A DNA stretch of 64,000 nt from Selenomonadaceae bacterium (lineage in GTDB: Bacteria; Bacillota; Negativicutes; Selenomonadales; Selenomonadaceae). Below the pieces are notes generated by a model. It had not been told where the DNA came from, made no database searches, and was given only the letters and a program-made list of their open reading frames with translations. This document shows, piece after piece, positions 8,204-17,271 of the stretch. The DNA is taken from assembly GCA_017527075.1 (NCBI GenBank), contig JAFXQM010000013.1, positions 51,138-115,137 of the forward strand, written 5' to 3'. Position 1 is the first letter of the stretch, and each line of letters begins with the position of its first letter. A program made the position numbers and the translations under genes.

Positions 8204-9490
8204 TCATTTGCAACCTCCGAACGCGACCGCCGCCGCCGCCAAAGTTTTTTCCAAATCCTCGTCCGTGTGCGCCGCCGACATGAACAGCGTTTCAAATTGT
8301 GACGGCGCGAGATAAATTCCCCGCTCCAACATCGCCGCGAAAAATTTTTTGAACCGGTCTTGATTCGCCGCCGCCGCTTCCTCGTAATTCGTGACGGGTT
8401 GCGCGCTGAAAAATATTCCGAACATCGAGCCGGCTTGAGGCGTTTGAATTTTTATTCCGACACTCCGAGTCGCGGCTTGAAGTCCTGTGACGAGCTTTGA
8501 AGTCTTCGCGGAAATTTTTTCCGTCAAATTTTCCTCAAGCAAAATCGTCAGCGTCTCAATGCCCGCCGTCATCGCCAAAGGATTTCCGCTGAGCGTGCCC
8601 GCCTGATAAATCCTTCCGTCGGGCGAAACGTTGCGCATGATTTTTTCTTTGCCGCCGTAAGCCGCGCAAGGCAACCCGCCGCCGATAATTTTTCCGAGGC
8701 AAGTCAAATCGGGCGTGACGTGATATTTTTCCTGCGCGCCGCCGAGTGAAACTCTGAAGCCGCACATTACTTCATCAAAAATCAAAAGCGCGCCAAATTT
8801 TTCCGTGACGTCACGAAGTCCGCGCAGATAATTTTCTTTCGGCGGAACGAGCCCCATATTGCCCGCGACGGGTTCGACGATGACCGCCGCAATTTCCTCG
8901 CCGCATTGAGCAAAAATTTTTTCGACGGCCGCCAAGTCGTTGTAAGGCAAAGCAATCGTATCTTGAGCAGTGCCGCGCGTGACACCGGGGCTTGAGGGCT
9001 GTCCGAACGTCGCCGCGCCGCTGCCCGCCTTGACAAGCAATGAATCGCTGTGCCCGTGATAACAGCCGACGAATTTTATAATTTTCTCGCGGCCGGTGAA
9101 ACCTCTGGCGACGCGCAGAGCACTCATCGTGGCTTCGGTGCCGGAGCTGACCATGCGCATGACTTCCATTGACGGAAAAATTTTATTCACGAGCTTGGCG
9201 AGTTTCGTTTCGAGTTCGGTCGGTGCCCCGTAACTGGTTCCGCGTTCGACAGCTTGCTTGAGCGCGGCGACGACTCGCGGGTGAGCGTGACCGAGAATCA
9301 GCGGACCCCACGAGCCCACGAAGTCAATGTATTCGTTGCCGTCGATGTCAAAAATTTTTGAGCCCGCGCCGTGCGAGATGAACGGCGGATTCGAGTCGAC
9401 GCTTGAGAAGGAGCGGACGGGGCTGTTGACTCCGCCGGGCATAAATTTTTTCGCCTCGTTGAATGCGGCGAGAGATTTGGTTAAGTTCAT
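8204..9490 (-). CDS. hemL: Glutamate-1-semialdehyde 2,1-aminomutase
   Basis: HemL converts glutamate-1-semialdehyde to 5-aminolevulinate, using PLP, in the C5 tetrapyrrole pathway. It is a class-III aminotransferase fold with [30 protein letters not shown] and the PLP-lysine segment [17 protein letters not shown]. The 428-residue length is typical. It follows hemB by 21 nt on the same strand, so both are probably one unit driven from the hemB promoter. Its stop codon overlaps a duplicated ribosome-binding and ATG sequence resembling the start of the next gene. Confidence 0.95.
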   Translation of the reverse strand: MNLTKSLAAFNEAKKFMPGGVNSPVRSFSSVDSNPPFISHGAGSKIFDIDGNEYIDFVGSWGPLILGHAHPRVVAALKQAVERGTSYGAPTELETKLAKLVNKIFPSMEVMRMVSSGTEATMSALRVARGFTGREKIIKFVGCYHGHSDSLLVKAGSGAATFGQPSSPGVTRGTAQDTIALPYNDLAAVEKIFAQCGEEIAAVIVEPVAGNMGLVPPKENYLRGLRDVTEKFGALLIFDEVMCGFRVSLGGAQEKYHVTPDLTCLGKIIGGGLPCAAYGGKEKIMRNVSPDGRIYQAGTLSGNPLAMTAGIETLTILLEENLTEKISAKTSKLVTGLQAATRSVGIKIQTPQAGSMFGIFFSAQPVTNYEEAAAANQDRFKKFFAAMLERGIYLAPSQFETLFMSAAHTDEDLEKTLAAAAVAFGGCK

Positions 9491-9511
9491 GCTGCGACCT
9501 CCAAAATTTTT

Positions 9512-10474
9512 TCAAAGCCAAGAGGCAACGTCGAGCGCGTGATAAGTGATGATGACGTCTGCGCCCGCGCGTTTCATTGCCGTCAAATTTTCCACGACGA
9601 TTTTTTTGTAATCAATCCAACCGTTTGCGGCGGCGGCTTTGACCATGGCATATTCGCCGCTGACATTGTAAACGGCGACGGGGCGATTGATTTTCTCGCG
9701 GACTTTGCTGACGATGTCCAGGTAAGCGAGCGCGGGCTTGACCATGATTATGTCCGCGCCTTCCGCCAAATCGAGTTCCACTTCCTTGAGAGCTTCGCGG
9801 CTGTTGGCGAAATCCATTTGATATTGTTTGCGGTCACCGAATTGCGGCGCGGAGTCTGCGGCGTCTCTGAACGGACCGTAATAAGCTGAGGCGTACTTCA
9901 CGGCGTAACTCATGATTGACACGTTGGAAAAATTTTTCACGTCGAGTGCGTCGCGAATGGCAGCGATTCGCCCGTCCATCATGTCCGAGGGCGCAACGAT
10001 ATCCGCGCCCGCCTCCGCCTGACTGACTGCGACCTTCTGCAAAAGTTTGAGCGTCTCATCGTTGTCGACGTAATGCCCGCAGAGTTTTCCGCAGTGACCG
10101 TGGCTGGTGTATTGGCACAGGCACACGTCGCCGACGATAATCAATTCGGGCACGGATTTTTTTATCGCGGCAATCGCGCGCTGAACGGGGCTTTTCATGT
10201 CCCACGCGCTTGAGCCGACCTCGTCCTTGTATTCGGGCAAGCCAAAAATTTCGACGGCGGGAATGCCCAGCGCGGAAATTTTTTTTGCGAGCTCCACGGC
10301 GTTATCGACGGACAGATGATAACAGTCGGGCATGGAAGGAATTTCCTCGCGAATGTTTTCGCCCGCCACCACGAACAGCGGGTAAATCAAATCTTTCACG
10401 GATAAATTTGTTTCACGAATCATCGCGCGCAAATTTTCATTGAGCCTCAATCTGCGCGGCCGCAACTTCAACAT
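9512..10474 (-). CDS. hemB: Delta-aminolevulinic acid dehydratase (porphobilinogen synthase)
   Basis: HemB joins two 5-aminolevulinate molecules to porphobilinogen. The metal-binding cysteines appear in [18 protein letters not shown], and the two active-site lysines lie in [17 protein letters not shown] and [12 protein letters not shown]. The start is the ATG of [11 protein letters not shown] because GAGGAGATGATTTT precedes it; the longer frame is not supported. Corrected length is 320. It feeds haem, sirohaem or cobalamin synthesis; cbiD elsewhere in the window fits a cobalamin use. Confidence 0.95.
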   Translation of the reverse strand: MLKLRPRRLRLNENLRAMIRETNLSVKDLIYPLFVVAGENIREEIPSMPDCYHLSVDNAVELAKKISALGIPAVEIFGLPEYKDEVGSSAWDMKSPVQRAIAAIKKSVPELIIVGDVCLCQYTSHGHCGKLCGHYVDNDETLKLLQKVAVSQAEAGADIVAPSDMMDGRIAAIRDALDVKNFSNVSIMSYAVKYASAYYGPFRDAADSAPQFGDRKQYQMDFANSREALKEVELDLAEGADIIMVKPALAYLDIVSKVREKINRPVAVYNVSGEYAMVKAAAANGWIDYKKIVVENLTAMKRAGADVIITYHALDVASWL

Positions 10475-10494
10475 AAAATCATCTCCTCGGCTGC

Positions 10495-10522
10495 AGTTTA
10501 TCAGGAAACTTTTCAAAGTCAA
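10495..10522 (-). promoter_or_regulatory. Predicted promoter of hemB-hemL
   Basis: Minus-strand TTGACT and TAAACT with a 16-nt spacer lie about 20 nt upstream of the hemB start, between it and the preceding terminator. Confidence 0.55.
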
Positions 10523-10529
10523 ACGCCCA

Positions 10530-10555
10530 ACAAAAAAAGCCCTTTGCAGGGCAGA
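10530..10555 (-). terminator. Intrinsic terminator after the PH-domain gene
   Basis: A 5-bp stem GCCCT/AGGGC (10539-10552) is followed on the minus strand by a seven-T run. It is short but well placed, 20 nt after the stop of the PH-domain gene. Confidence 0.7.
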
Positions 10556-10574
10556 TAAAAATTAATCGCGTCTC

Positions 10575-11000
10575 TTAAATGATTTTGCCTTCTTCTCTGG
10601 CGTCCATGGCTTGTTCAATCATCGCCTTCACTCTGTCGGGATATCTGATGTACGAGTAACCGGAGCCGCCCATGAGATTCGCCGACTGAACGTAAATCGT
10701 GCCGCAATCGACAATACGCTCGAAGAAGCTTTGCCCGTAACTCACGTTGTTTATCTTACTGAGCGGTGTCGAAATGACTTGCCGACTAATCAAACCCGTC
10801 CTTATGTGAAACTTCTTGTTGGTCAAAACAATCTCCTCAATGTAATAATAAGCGAGCCGGTAAAGGAGCCAAGGAACTGTAATAAACACGGGGAAAATAA
10901 AAGGGCATGTGAAAACGCAGGCGAGCAGCGGCCAGAAAAAAAACATCCAGTGCTTTTTGATGCGAATAATTATTTGTTCGTCCGGACCAACTTGAATCAT
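10575..11000 (-). CDS. PH-domain (YdbS-like, bPH2) membrane protein
   Basis: After start correction this is a 141-residue protein. A hydrophobic double segment, MFFFWPLLACVFTCPFIFPV and onward to about residue 50, likely spans or hairpins in the membrane; then follows a bacterial PH-like domain (YYIEEIVLTNKKFHIRTGLI, STPLSKINNVSYGQS, VQSANLMGGSGYSYI). Such proteins are of unknown function, some linked to envelope stress. The ATG at 11000 has GGAGGT six bases upstream and is preferred to one 14 codons earlier. A TATAAT lies just upstream (near 11042-11047) on this strand without a good -35. Confidence 0.8.
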   Translation of the reverse strand: MIQVGPDEQIIIRIKKHWMFFFWPLLACVFTCPFIFPVFITVPWLLYRLAYYYIEEIVLTNKKFHIRTGLISRQVISTPLSKINNVSYGQSFFERIVDCGTIYVQSANLMGGSGYSYIRYPDRVKAMIEQAMDAREEGKII

Positions 11001-11164
11001 ATAACGACCTCCGTATAAATAATTTTTGAGTCCCGCAAGCATTATAATTGTTTTTTTTTGTCAATTCCTACGCGCCACTTTTTGCTTCAAAGTCAATGCG
11101 GCAGTATTGTAAAGCCGCGGCGAATGATTTAAGATTGACGAAAAATTTTTTGAGGAGCGATTCA

Positions 11165-12181
11165 ATGAAGAGAGCACTCATCACGGGCGTGACGGGTCAA
11201 GACGGCTCGTATCTGGCTGAGCTGCTGCTGTCGAAGGGTTACGAAGTTCACGGGCTGATTCGACGGCACAGCACGCCGGGCACGAAGAGGATTGACCACA
11301 TCGTCAACGAAAAATTTTTTCTGCATTACGGAGACGTAACGGACTCGCTTTGCCTGACAAATTTAATCAGAACGATTCAGCCGGACGAAATTTATAATCT
11401 CGCCGCGCAGTCGCACGTGGGCATTTCGTTCGAGATACCCGAATACACGGCGGAGGCGACGGGACTCGGCACGCTGAAAATTTTGGAGGCGATACGGCAA
11501 ACCAAACCCGACACGAAATTTTATCAGGCGTCGACGTCGGAACTTTTCGGCGGCCTGCCCGAAACCGCTCCGCAATCCGAGAAAACTCCTTTCCACCCGC
11601 GCAGCCCATACGCCGCCGCGAAACTTTATTCCTACTGGATAACGGTCAACTATCGCGAGGCTTACGGGCTCTTCGCGTGCAACGGAATTCTTTTTAATCA
11701 CGAGTCGCCGAGGCGCGGCGAAAATTTTGTCACGCGGAAAATTTCAATCGCCGTCGCGAAAATTTCTGCGGGCTTGCAGGAAAAATTGTCGCTGGGAAAT
11801 TTGGACGCCAAACGCGATTGGGGTTTCGCGAAAGATTACGTCGAGGGCATGCGGCTGATTCTCCAACACGACACGCCCGACGATTTTGTTTTGGCGACGG
11901 GCGAGACGCACACGGTAAGAGAATTTGTCGAGGCGGCGTTCGAGGAGGTCGGTACGAAAATTATTTGGAAGGGCGCCGGAGCTTATGAAGAGGGTCGCTG
12001 CGCGGCGACGGGAAAAATTTTGGTCGACGTTAATCCGAAATATTTTCGTCCCGCCGAAGTCGATTTGCTTTTGGGTGACCCGTCCAAGGCTCAACGCGTC
12101 CTCGGCTGGCGCAGAAAAGTTTCCTTCCGCGAGCTGGTCAAGTTGATGGTTCAGGCAGATTTGAAAATTTACGGGCGGTGA
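11165..12181 (+). CDS. gmd: GDP-mannose 4,6-dehydratase
   Basis: Gmd converts GDP-D-mannose to GDP-4-keto-6-deoxy-D-mannose, the first step to GDP-L-fucose. The extended SDR fold is clear: NAD motif [19 protein letters not shown], the family segment [12 protein letters not shown], the catalytic YxxxK in [12 protein letters not shown] and [18 protein letters not shown]. The start is the ATG after GAGGAGCG; the longer open frame is rejected. It is the first gene of the polysaccharide operon, and manC and fcl downstream supply the steps before and after. Confidence 0.95.
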   Translation: MKRALITGVTGQDGSYLAELLLSKGYEVHGLIRRHSTPGTKRIDHIVNEKFFLHYGDVTDSLCLTNLIRTIQPDEIYNLAAQSHVGISFEIPEYTAEATGLGTLKILEAIRQTKPDTKFYQASTSELFGGLPETAPQSEKTPFHPRSPYAAAKLYSYWITVNYREAYGLFACNGILFNHESPRRGENFVTRKISIAVAKISAGLQEKLSLGNLDAKRDWGFAKDYVEGMRLILQHDTPDDFVLATGETHTVREFVEAAFEEVGTKIIWKGAGAYEEGRCAATGKILVDVNPKYFRPAEVDLLLGDPSKAQRVLGWRRKVSFRELVKLMVQADLKIYGR

Positions 12182-12187
12182 TGTTTT

Positions 12188-13468
12188 TTGAAAATCGGAA
12201 TAATCGGACTCGGTTACGTCGGGCTCACCTTGGCGATGGCGGCAGCGGCGCGTGGTGCAGAGGTCTTCGGCACGGAAATTAATCCGCAGATAAAAAAGAG
12301 CTTGGCTGAAAATCGTGCGATATTTTTTGAGCCGAAGCTTGACGAATTGATTGCCAAACACAATCACAAAAATTTTCATTGCGTCAATGAGTTACCCCCC
12401 CCCAATGTGCATTCGTTTGATGCGTTCATAATCACCGTGGGGACACCGCTTTACCCGAACTCAATCAAACCGAATCTGGAGGCGATAAGCGCGGCGGTAA
12501 AATCTCTCCTGCCGGCTTACGACGGGAGTCAAGTCGTGATAATTCGTTCGACGGTCTCGGTCGGCACAACGCGCAAAACAGTTCTGCCGTTGCTGTCGAA
12601 ACTTATCGGCAAGCGCGAAGAAGAACTTTTCGTGAGCATGTGCCCCGAACGCACGATTGAAGGCAAGGCTCTGCAAGAATTGAAAACGTTGCCGCAAATC
12701 ATCAGCGGAAATAATCAAAAGGCCGCGGACATGGCACGACGGGTATTTGAAAAAATTTCTCCGCGCGTGATTGAGGCAAAAACTTTGGAGGAGGCTGAGC
12801 TCGCGAAACTTTATTGCAATACTTACCGCGACATAAATTTTTCGGTCGGAAATGCTTTTTGTTTGGCGGCGCAGATGTTTGGAGTTGACGGCATGAGCGT
12901 CATAAATCTCGCCAATGAAGGTTACTCACGGTCGAAGATTTCGCGCCCGGGTTTTGTCGCGGGTCCTTGCCTTGAAAAAGACGCGTACATTTTGACGGAC
13001 AACATGCCCGATTGCGCGAGCAAAAATTTAATTCTCGGCGCGCGCAAGATTAGTGAGTCGCTGGAAGATTTGGTCGTTGAATGGGTAAAGCGACACGTCG
13101 GAGCCGCGACAAAGCCGTTGGTCTTATCGGGCATGGCGTTCAAGGGGCGTCCCGAAACTTCTGACTTGCGCGGCTCGTCTGCAGTGAACATTGCCCGAAA
13201 ATTATTCGCGGCGGGATATTCCCTGCGCCTTCATGATTTCGTTGCGTCGGTCAAGGATTTGGAGGCTTTGCAGCTCGGAGAGGCTTTTGAAGATTTGTCG
13301 GCGGCCTGCAAGGATGCGGCGGCTTTGCTCGTCCTCAACAATCACGAACGATACGAAAATTTTCTCTTGCCCGAATCAAGCTTGCCGGTTTTTGACGCGT
13401 GGCAAGTCTGCAAGAAAATTGATTCGGCGTTCACGTTGGGAAATATTTTGCTTGAGGAGGGTGAATGA
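12188..13468 (+). CDS. Nucleotide-sugar dehydrogenase (UDP-ManNAc / UDP-glucose dehydrogenase family)
   Basis: These enzymes oxidise the C6 hydroxyl of a UDP-hexose to a uronic acid with two NAD+. Seen are the Rossmann loop KIGIIGLGYVGLTLAMAAA, MCPERTIEGKALQELKTLPQ (closer to WecC-type than Ugd-type) and the catalytic cysteine in PGFVAGPCLEKDAY. The start is TTG, 6 nt after the gmd stop, and the end overlaps the next gene by 4 nt. A run of nine C (12395-12403) encodes three prolines near residue 71, in frame here. The exact sugar substrate is undetermined. Confidence 0.85.
   Translation: MKIGIIGLGYVGLTLAMAAAARGAEVFGTEINPQIKKSLAENRAIFFEPKLDELIAKHNHKNFHCVNELPPPNVHSFDAFIITVGTPLYPNSIKPNLEAISAAVKSLLPAYDGSQVVIIRSTVSVGTTRKTVLPLLSKLIGKREEELFVSMCPERTIEGKALQELKTLPQIISGNNQKAADMARRVFEKISPRVIEAKTLEEAELAKLYCNTYRDINFSVGNAFCLAAQMFGVDGMSVINLANEGYSRSKISRPGFVAGPCLEKDAYILTDNMPDCASKNLILGARKISESLEDLVVEWVKRHVGAATKPLVLSGMAFKGRPETSDLRGSSAVNIARKLFAAGYSLRLHDFVASVKDLEALQLGEAFEDLSAACKDAAALLVLNNHERYENFLLPESSLPVFDAWQVCKKIDSAFTLGNILLEEGE
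12395..12403. repeat. Homopolymer tract of nine C inside the nucleotide-sugar dehydrogenase gene
   Basis: Nine consecutive C encode Pro-Pro-Pro in frame. Tracts of this length can slip during replication or sequencing; a one-base change would truncate the protein near residue 75-90. Confidence 0.9.
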
Positions 13469-14472
13469 TGCGCAGGATAATTGTCACGGGCGGCAGCGGT
13501 TTTATCGGCTGGCATTTGGCGGATTATCTTTCGCGGCAAAGCGATACTCAAGTCACGATTATCGACAATCATTCACGCGGCGCGGCGGACGAAATGTTCA
13601 CGGCGTTGACGGCGCGCGAAAATGTTTTTGCCTTGAACGAGGACATGACTCAAAAAAATTTTTACGGAAAGCTTTCGGGGCGTTACGACGAAATTTATCA
13701 CTTGGCGGCGATTAACGGCACGAAAAATTTTTACGAACGCCCTTATGAAGTTTTGCGCGTAAATCTTTTGTCGCTGATAAATATTTTGGAATGGTGCACG
13801 GAGCAAAATTGCGGCGCGTTTTTGTTCTCGTCCTCGTCGGAGGCTTACGCGGGAACGATTAACCGATTCAGCTCTGCCGACGAATTCATTCCGACTGCCG
13901 AGGACATTCCTTTGACGATTGAGGACGTCATGAATCCGCGTTGGTCTTACGGCGGGAGCAAATTGGCGGGCGAACTGTTGACCGCAAATTATTGTCGCTC
14001 GCGCGGCGTGCCGTTCAGGATTATTCGTTATCACAACGTCTACGGAATTCGCATGGGCTTTGAACACGTTTTGCCCGAATTTTTCAAGCGCGTTCACGGC
14101 AAAATTAATCCTTTCCCGATTTTCGGCGGACAAGAGACACGAGCTTTTTGCGCGGTGGAGGATGCAGTTCTGGCGACGGAAGCCGTAATGCTCAGCGACA
14201 AGTGCGCCGGCGAAATAATTCATATCGGCAACAGCTCGCAGGAAATTAAAATCATTGACCTGTTGAATTTGGTTTTTGACGTGGCGAATTATCATCCCGC
14301 CGTCGAATTGCGGCCGGCACCTTCGGGCTCCGTGGTGCGGCGTTGTCCAAGCACACAAAAACTTTTTTCACTGACGGGTTTTGAGGCGAAGATTACTCTT
14401 GAAGAAGCTTTGCCCAAAATGTATTCTTGGTACGAAAAAATTTTTCGCGAACTTGACGGCTTGAAAAATTGA
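13465..14472 (+). CDS. NAD-dependent sugar epimerase/dehydratase
   Basis: An extended SDR of 335 residues with the NAD motif RRIIVTGGSGFIGWHLADYL, a Ser-rich active-site segment FLFSSSSEAYAG and catalytic Tyr/Lys in WSYGGSKLAGE. A conserved RIIRYHNVYG follows. It may be a 4-epimerase, decarboxylase or dehydratase acting on the product of the preceding dehydrogenase; the sequence alone does not decide. The start ATGATG overlaps the previous stop (ATGA) and is preceded by GAGGAGG, implying translational coupling. Confidence 0.85.
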   Translation: MMRRIIVTGGSGFIGWHLADYLSRQSDTQVTIIDNHSRGAADEMFTALTARENVFALNEDMTQKNFYGKLSGRYDEIYHLAAINGTKNFYERPYEVLRVNLLSLINILEWCTEQNCGAFLFSSSSEAYAGTINRFSSADEFIPTAEDIPLTIEDVMNPRWSYGGSKLAGELLTANYCRSRGVPFRIIRYHNVYGIRMGFEHVLPEFFKRVHGKINPFPIFGGQETRAFCAVEDAVLATEAVMLSDKCAGEIIHIGNSSQEIKIIDLLNLVFDVANYHPAVELRPAPSGSVVRRCPSTQKLFSLTGFEAKITLEEALPKMYSWYEKIFRELDGLKN

Positions 14473-14484
14473 GAGGAGATTTTT

Positions 14485-15420
14485 ATGGAAAAGGATTCAA
14501 AAATTTACGTCGCGGGACATCGGGGCATGGTCGGCTCGGCGATTGTTCGAGAGCTCAAGCGGCAAGGTTACGAAAATATTTTGACGCGGACGCACGCCGA
14601 ATTGGATTTGACACGGCAGGCGGAAGTCGAAAAATTTTTCGCCGAAGAGAAACCCGAATACGTTTTCCTTGCGGCGGCGAAGGTCGGCGGGATTGGTGCC
14701 AACAGCGCGTCGCCCGCCGATTTTATGTACGAAAATATTTTGATTGAAATGAATGTCATCCATGCCGCCTGGAAAAATTCTTGCCGCAAGCTGGAGTTTT
14801 TGGGCTCGTCTTGCATTTATCCGAAATTCGCGCCGCAGCCCATGAAGGAAGATTACCTGCTGACTTCCGCGCTTGAGCCGACAAACGAAGCTTACGCGCT
14901 GGCAAAAATTTCGGGGCTCAAATACTGCGAGTACCTCAACCGACAATACGCCACGGATTTTATTTCGGTCATGCCGACGAATCTTTACGGCGTGAACGAT
15001 AATTATCATCCGACGCGCTCGCACGTCCTGCCCGCGCTGATTCGACGCTTCCACGAGGCGAAAATAAAAAATTTGCCGTCCGTCACGTGCTGGGGCGACG
15101 GTTCTCCTCTGCGCGAATTTCTTTACGTCGACGACCTGGCAAATCTTTGCGTCTTCCTGATGAACAATTACAGCGGCAATGAAATCGTCAACGCGGGCGC
15201 GGGCAAAGAAATTTCGATTAAAGCTCTTGCCGAACTTGTCGCCGAGGTTGTCGGTTACGACGGAAAAATTTTTTGGGACACGTCGAAACCGAATGGCACG
15301 CCGCGAAAACTTTTGGACGTGTCGAAGGCGGCGGCTCTCGGCTGGACTTACAAAACCGAATTGCGCGACGGAATTAAAATCACTTACGAAGATTTTTTGA
15401 AACAGGAGGTCAGGCAATGA
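14485..15420 (+). CDS. fcl: GDP-L-fucose synthase
   Basis: Fcl epimerises and reduces GDP-4-keto-6-deoxymannose to GDP-L-fucose with NADPH. The family start [17 protein letters not shown], the [13 protein letters not shown] segment, the [13 protein letters not shown] motif and the catalytic [14 protein letters not shown] pair are all present. Its 311 residues match the family. GAGGAG lies about 9 nt before the ATG. Together with gmd and manC it gives the complete route from mannose-1-phosphate to GDP-fucose, which the GT11 domain downstream can use. Confidence 0.95.
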   Translation: MEKDSKIYVAGHRGMVGSAIVRELKRQGYENILTRTHAELDLTRQAEVEKFFAEEKPEYVFLAAAKVGGIGANSASPADFMYENILIEMNVIHAAWKNSCRKLEFLGSSCIYPKFAPQPMKEDYLLTSALEPTNEAYALAKISGLKYCEYLNRQYATDFISVMPTNLYGVNDNYHPTRSHVLPALIRRFHEAKIKNLPSVTCWGDGSPLREFLYVDDLANLCVFLMNNYSGNEIVNAGAGKEISIKALAELVAEVVGYDGKIFWDTSKPNGTPRKLLDVSKAAALGWTYKTELRDGIKITYEDFLKQEVRQ

Positions 15421-15955
15421 AACTTCACATCGGTTGCGGCGAAAGATATTTGCCCGGCTGGAAACACCTTGACGCCAGAAAATTTCCGCACGTCGATTAC
15501 GTCATGGACAAGCTCGACAATCTGGACATGTTCGCGGACAATTCTGTTGAGGAAATTTATGCGTGCCACGTCTTGGAGCACTTCCCCCGCGCTGAAATGA
15601 TTCATGGGGGGTGTTGAAAGAATGGTATCGCGTTCTGGAATTCGGCGGCGTCTTGAGAATCGCCGTGCCAAATTTTGAAGCGATTGTCGAGGAATATTTA
15701 TCGTCACGAAATTTGGAACTCGTCATGGGCTTGCTTTATGGCGGGCAAAATTACAAATACAATTTTCATTATCAAACTTACGACTTCAAAAGATTGTCCG
15801 CGCTGTTGAAAGCCGCGGGCTTTGAGCGCGTCGAGCGTTATGACTGGCGAGATTTTTTGCCGGAGGGTTATGACGATTACAGCCGCTCTTATCTGCCGCA
15901 CATGGATTTTGAGCACGGGCGATTGATGAGCTTGAACGTCTTGGCGAGAAAATAA
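15417..15955 (+). pseudogene. Class I SAM-dependent methyltransferase, frameshifted at a G6 tract
   Basis: Two frames together form one type-11 methyltransferase-like protein. The first (from 15417) begins [20 protein letters not shown], the glycine-rich SAM loop, and runs to CHVLEHFPRAEMIHGG before a TGA. The second continues with VLKEWYRVLEFGGVLRIAVP in another frame to 15955. The break coincides with six G at 15606-15611; seven or four G would restore one frame of about 180 residues. It overlaps the fcl stop by 4 nt. It may be phase variable, genuinely broken or a sequencing error. The substrate is unknown. Confidence 0.8.
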
Positions 15956-15972
15956 TTTCGGAAGGAGAACTC

Positions 15973-17271
15973 ATGCAGATAATTTTACTTTCGGGCGGAA
16001 GCGGGCAAAGGCTCTGGCCGCTGTCGAATGATTTGCGCTCGAAGCAGTTCCTGAAAATTTTCGGCGGCGAATCAATGTTGCAGCGCGTCTTGAAACAAAT
16101 CCGTCGCACGAACGAAAACGTGTCGATAACAATCGCGGCGGCGGAAAAGCAAGTGCCGCTCCTCAAAAAATATCTTGCGGAAAATTTTGAGCTGTCGACC
16201 GAACCCTGCCGCAAAAATACTTTTCCCGCGATTGCTCTGGCGGCAGCGTATCTTCACGACGAAAAAAAAATCCGCGCGGACGAAAAAATTTTAATCTGCC
16301 CCGTCGACCCTTACGTTGACGACAATTTTTTTGAGCAGTTCCCTCTGCTCGCCGAACAAATTTCCGACGACGCGCCGCTGGTCTTGATGGGCATTGAGCC
16401 GACTTATCCCGGCGAAAAATACGGTTACATCATTCCGCAGGCGAAGGAAAAAATCAGCCGCGTGAAAATGTTCAAGGAGAAGCCGAATCTTCAAGACGCG
16501 AAAAAATTTATCGACGCGGGCGGGCTGTGGAACGGCGGAATTTTTTCTTGCCGGCTGGATTACATCCTCGGCAAGGCGGAAAAAATTTTGGGCACGTGCT
16601 CCCACGACGCGCTCCGAAAAAATTACTCAGCCCTGCCGAACATCAGTTTCGATTACGCGGTCGTCGAGCACGAGAAAAATATTAAAGTCGTTCGTTACGT
16701 CGGCGAGTGGCGAGACGTCGGCACATGGAACACGCTGACCGAAGTCCTTGACGAAAATTTTATCGGGCAAGTTCAAGCGGACGCGGCCTGCGAAAATCTC
16801 CACGTGATAAACGATTCCGACCGCCCGATAATTTGCATGGGCTTGAAAAATTCTGTCGTCGTCGCCGGCCCCGAAGGCATTTTGGTTTCCGATAAGGCGG
16901 CGTCGAGTTTCATCAAGCCGTTCGTCGAGAAATTGGACAGCCAAATCCGTTTCGCCGAAAAATCTTGGGGCAGCTTCAAGATAATCGACGTGGAGAGCGG
17001 GAGCCTGACCGTCAAGGTGACTTTGAACCGCGGCAGCCGCATGAAATATCACAGCCACAATTTCCGCGACGAGGTTTGGAATTTTATTTCGGGCACGGGC
17101 AGAGTCATCGTCGACGGCGCAGAAAAAATTGTTCGCGCGGGTGACGTGATAAAAATTTCGCGCGGCGTGAGGCACACGGTCATTGCCGACGAGCCGCTGA
17201 AAATCATCGAAGTGCAACTCGGCAAAGACATAACCGTCGCGGACAAAATCATTTGGCAGGAGGCGATTTGA
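15973..17271 (+). CDS. manC: Mannose-1-phosphate guanylyltransferase (GMP-PMI type)
   Basis: ManC makes GDP-mannose from GTP and mannose-1-phosphate. The nucleotidyltransferase signature LSGGSGQRLWPLSND with RSKQFLKIFGG opens the protein, followed by EKPNLQDAKKFIDAGG and LWNGGIFSCR. The last 110 residues form a cupin of the type-II phosphomannose isomerase kind (SRMKYHSHNFRDEVWNF, GVRHTVIADEPLKIIEVQ). At 432 residues it is slightly shorter than many two-domain enzymes, so isomerase activity is uncertain. GAAGGAGAACTC precedes the ATG. Confidence 0.93.
   Translation: MQIILLSGGSGQRLWPLSNDLRSKQFLKIFGGESMLQRVLKQIRRTNENVSITIAAAEKQVPLLKKYLAENFELSTEPCRKNTFPAIALAAAYLHDEKKIRADEKILICPVDPYVDDNFFEQFPLLAEQISDDAPLVLMGIEPTYPGEKYGYIIPQAKEKISRVKMFKEKPNLQDAKKFIDAGGLWNGGIFSCRLDYILGKAEKILGTCSHDALRKNYSALPNISFDYAVVEHEKNIKVVRYVGEWRDVGTWNTLTEVLDENFIGQVQADAACENLHVINDSDRPIICMGLKNSVVVAGPEGILVSDKAASSFIKPFVEKLDSQIRFAEKSWGSFKIIDVESGSLTVKVTLNRGSRMKYHSHNFRDEVWNFISGTGRVIVDGAEKIVRAGDVIKISRGVRHTVIADEPLKIIEVQLGKDITVADKIIWQEAI

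Noticed and set aside
11041..11064. TTGACA followed by TATAAT on the minus strand before the PH-domain gene
   Set aside because: The spacer is only 12 nt, too short for a sigma-70 promoter; only the -10 is mentioned with that gene.
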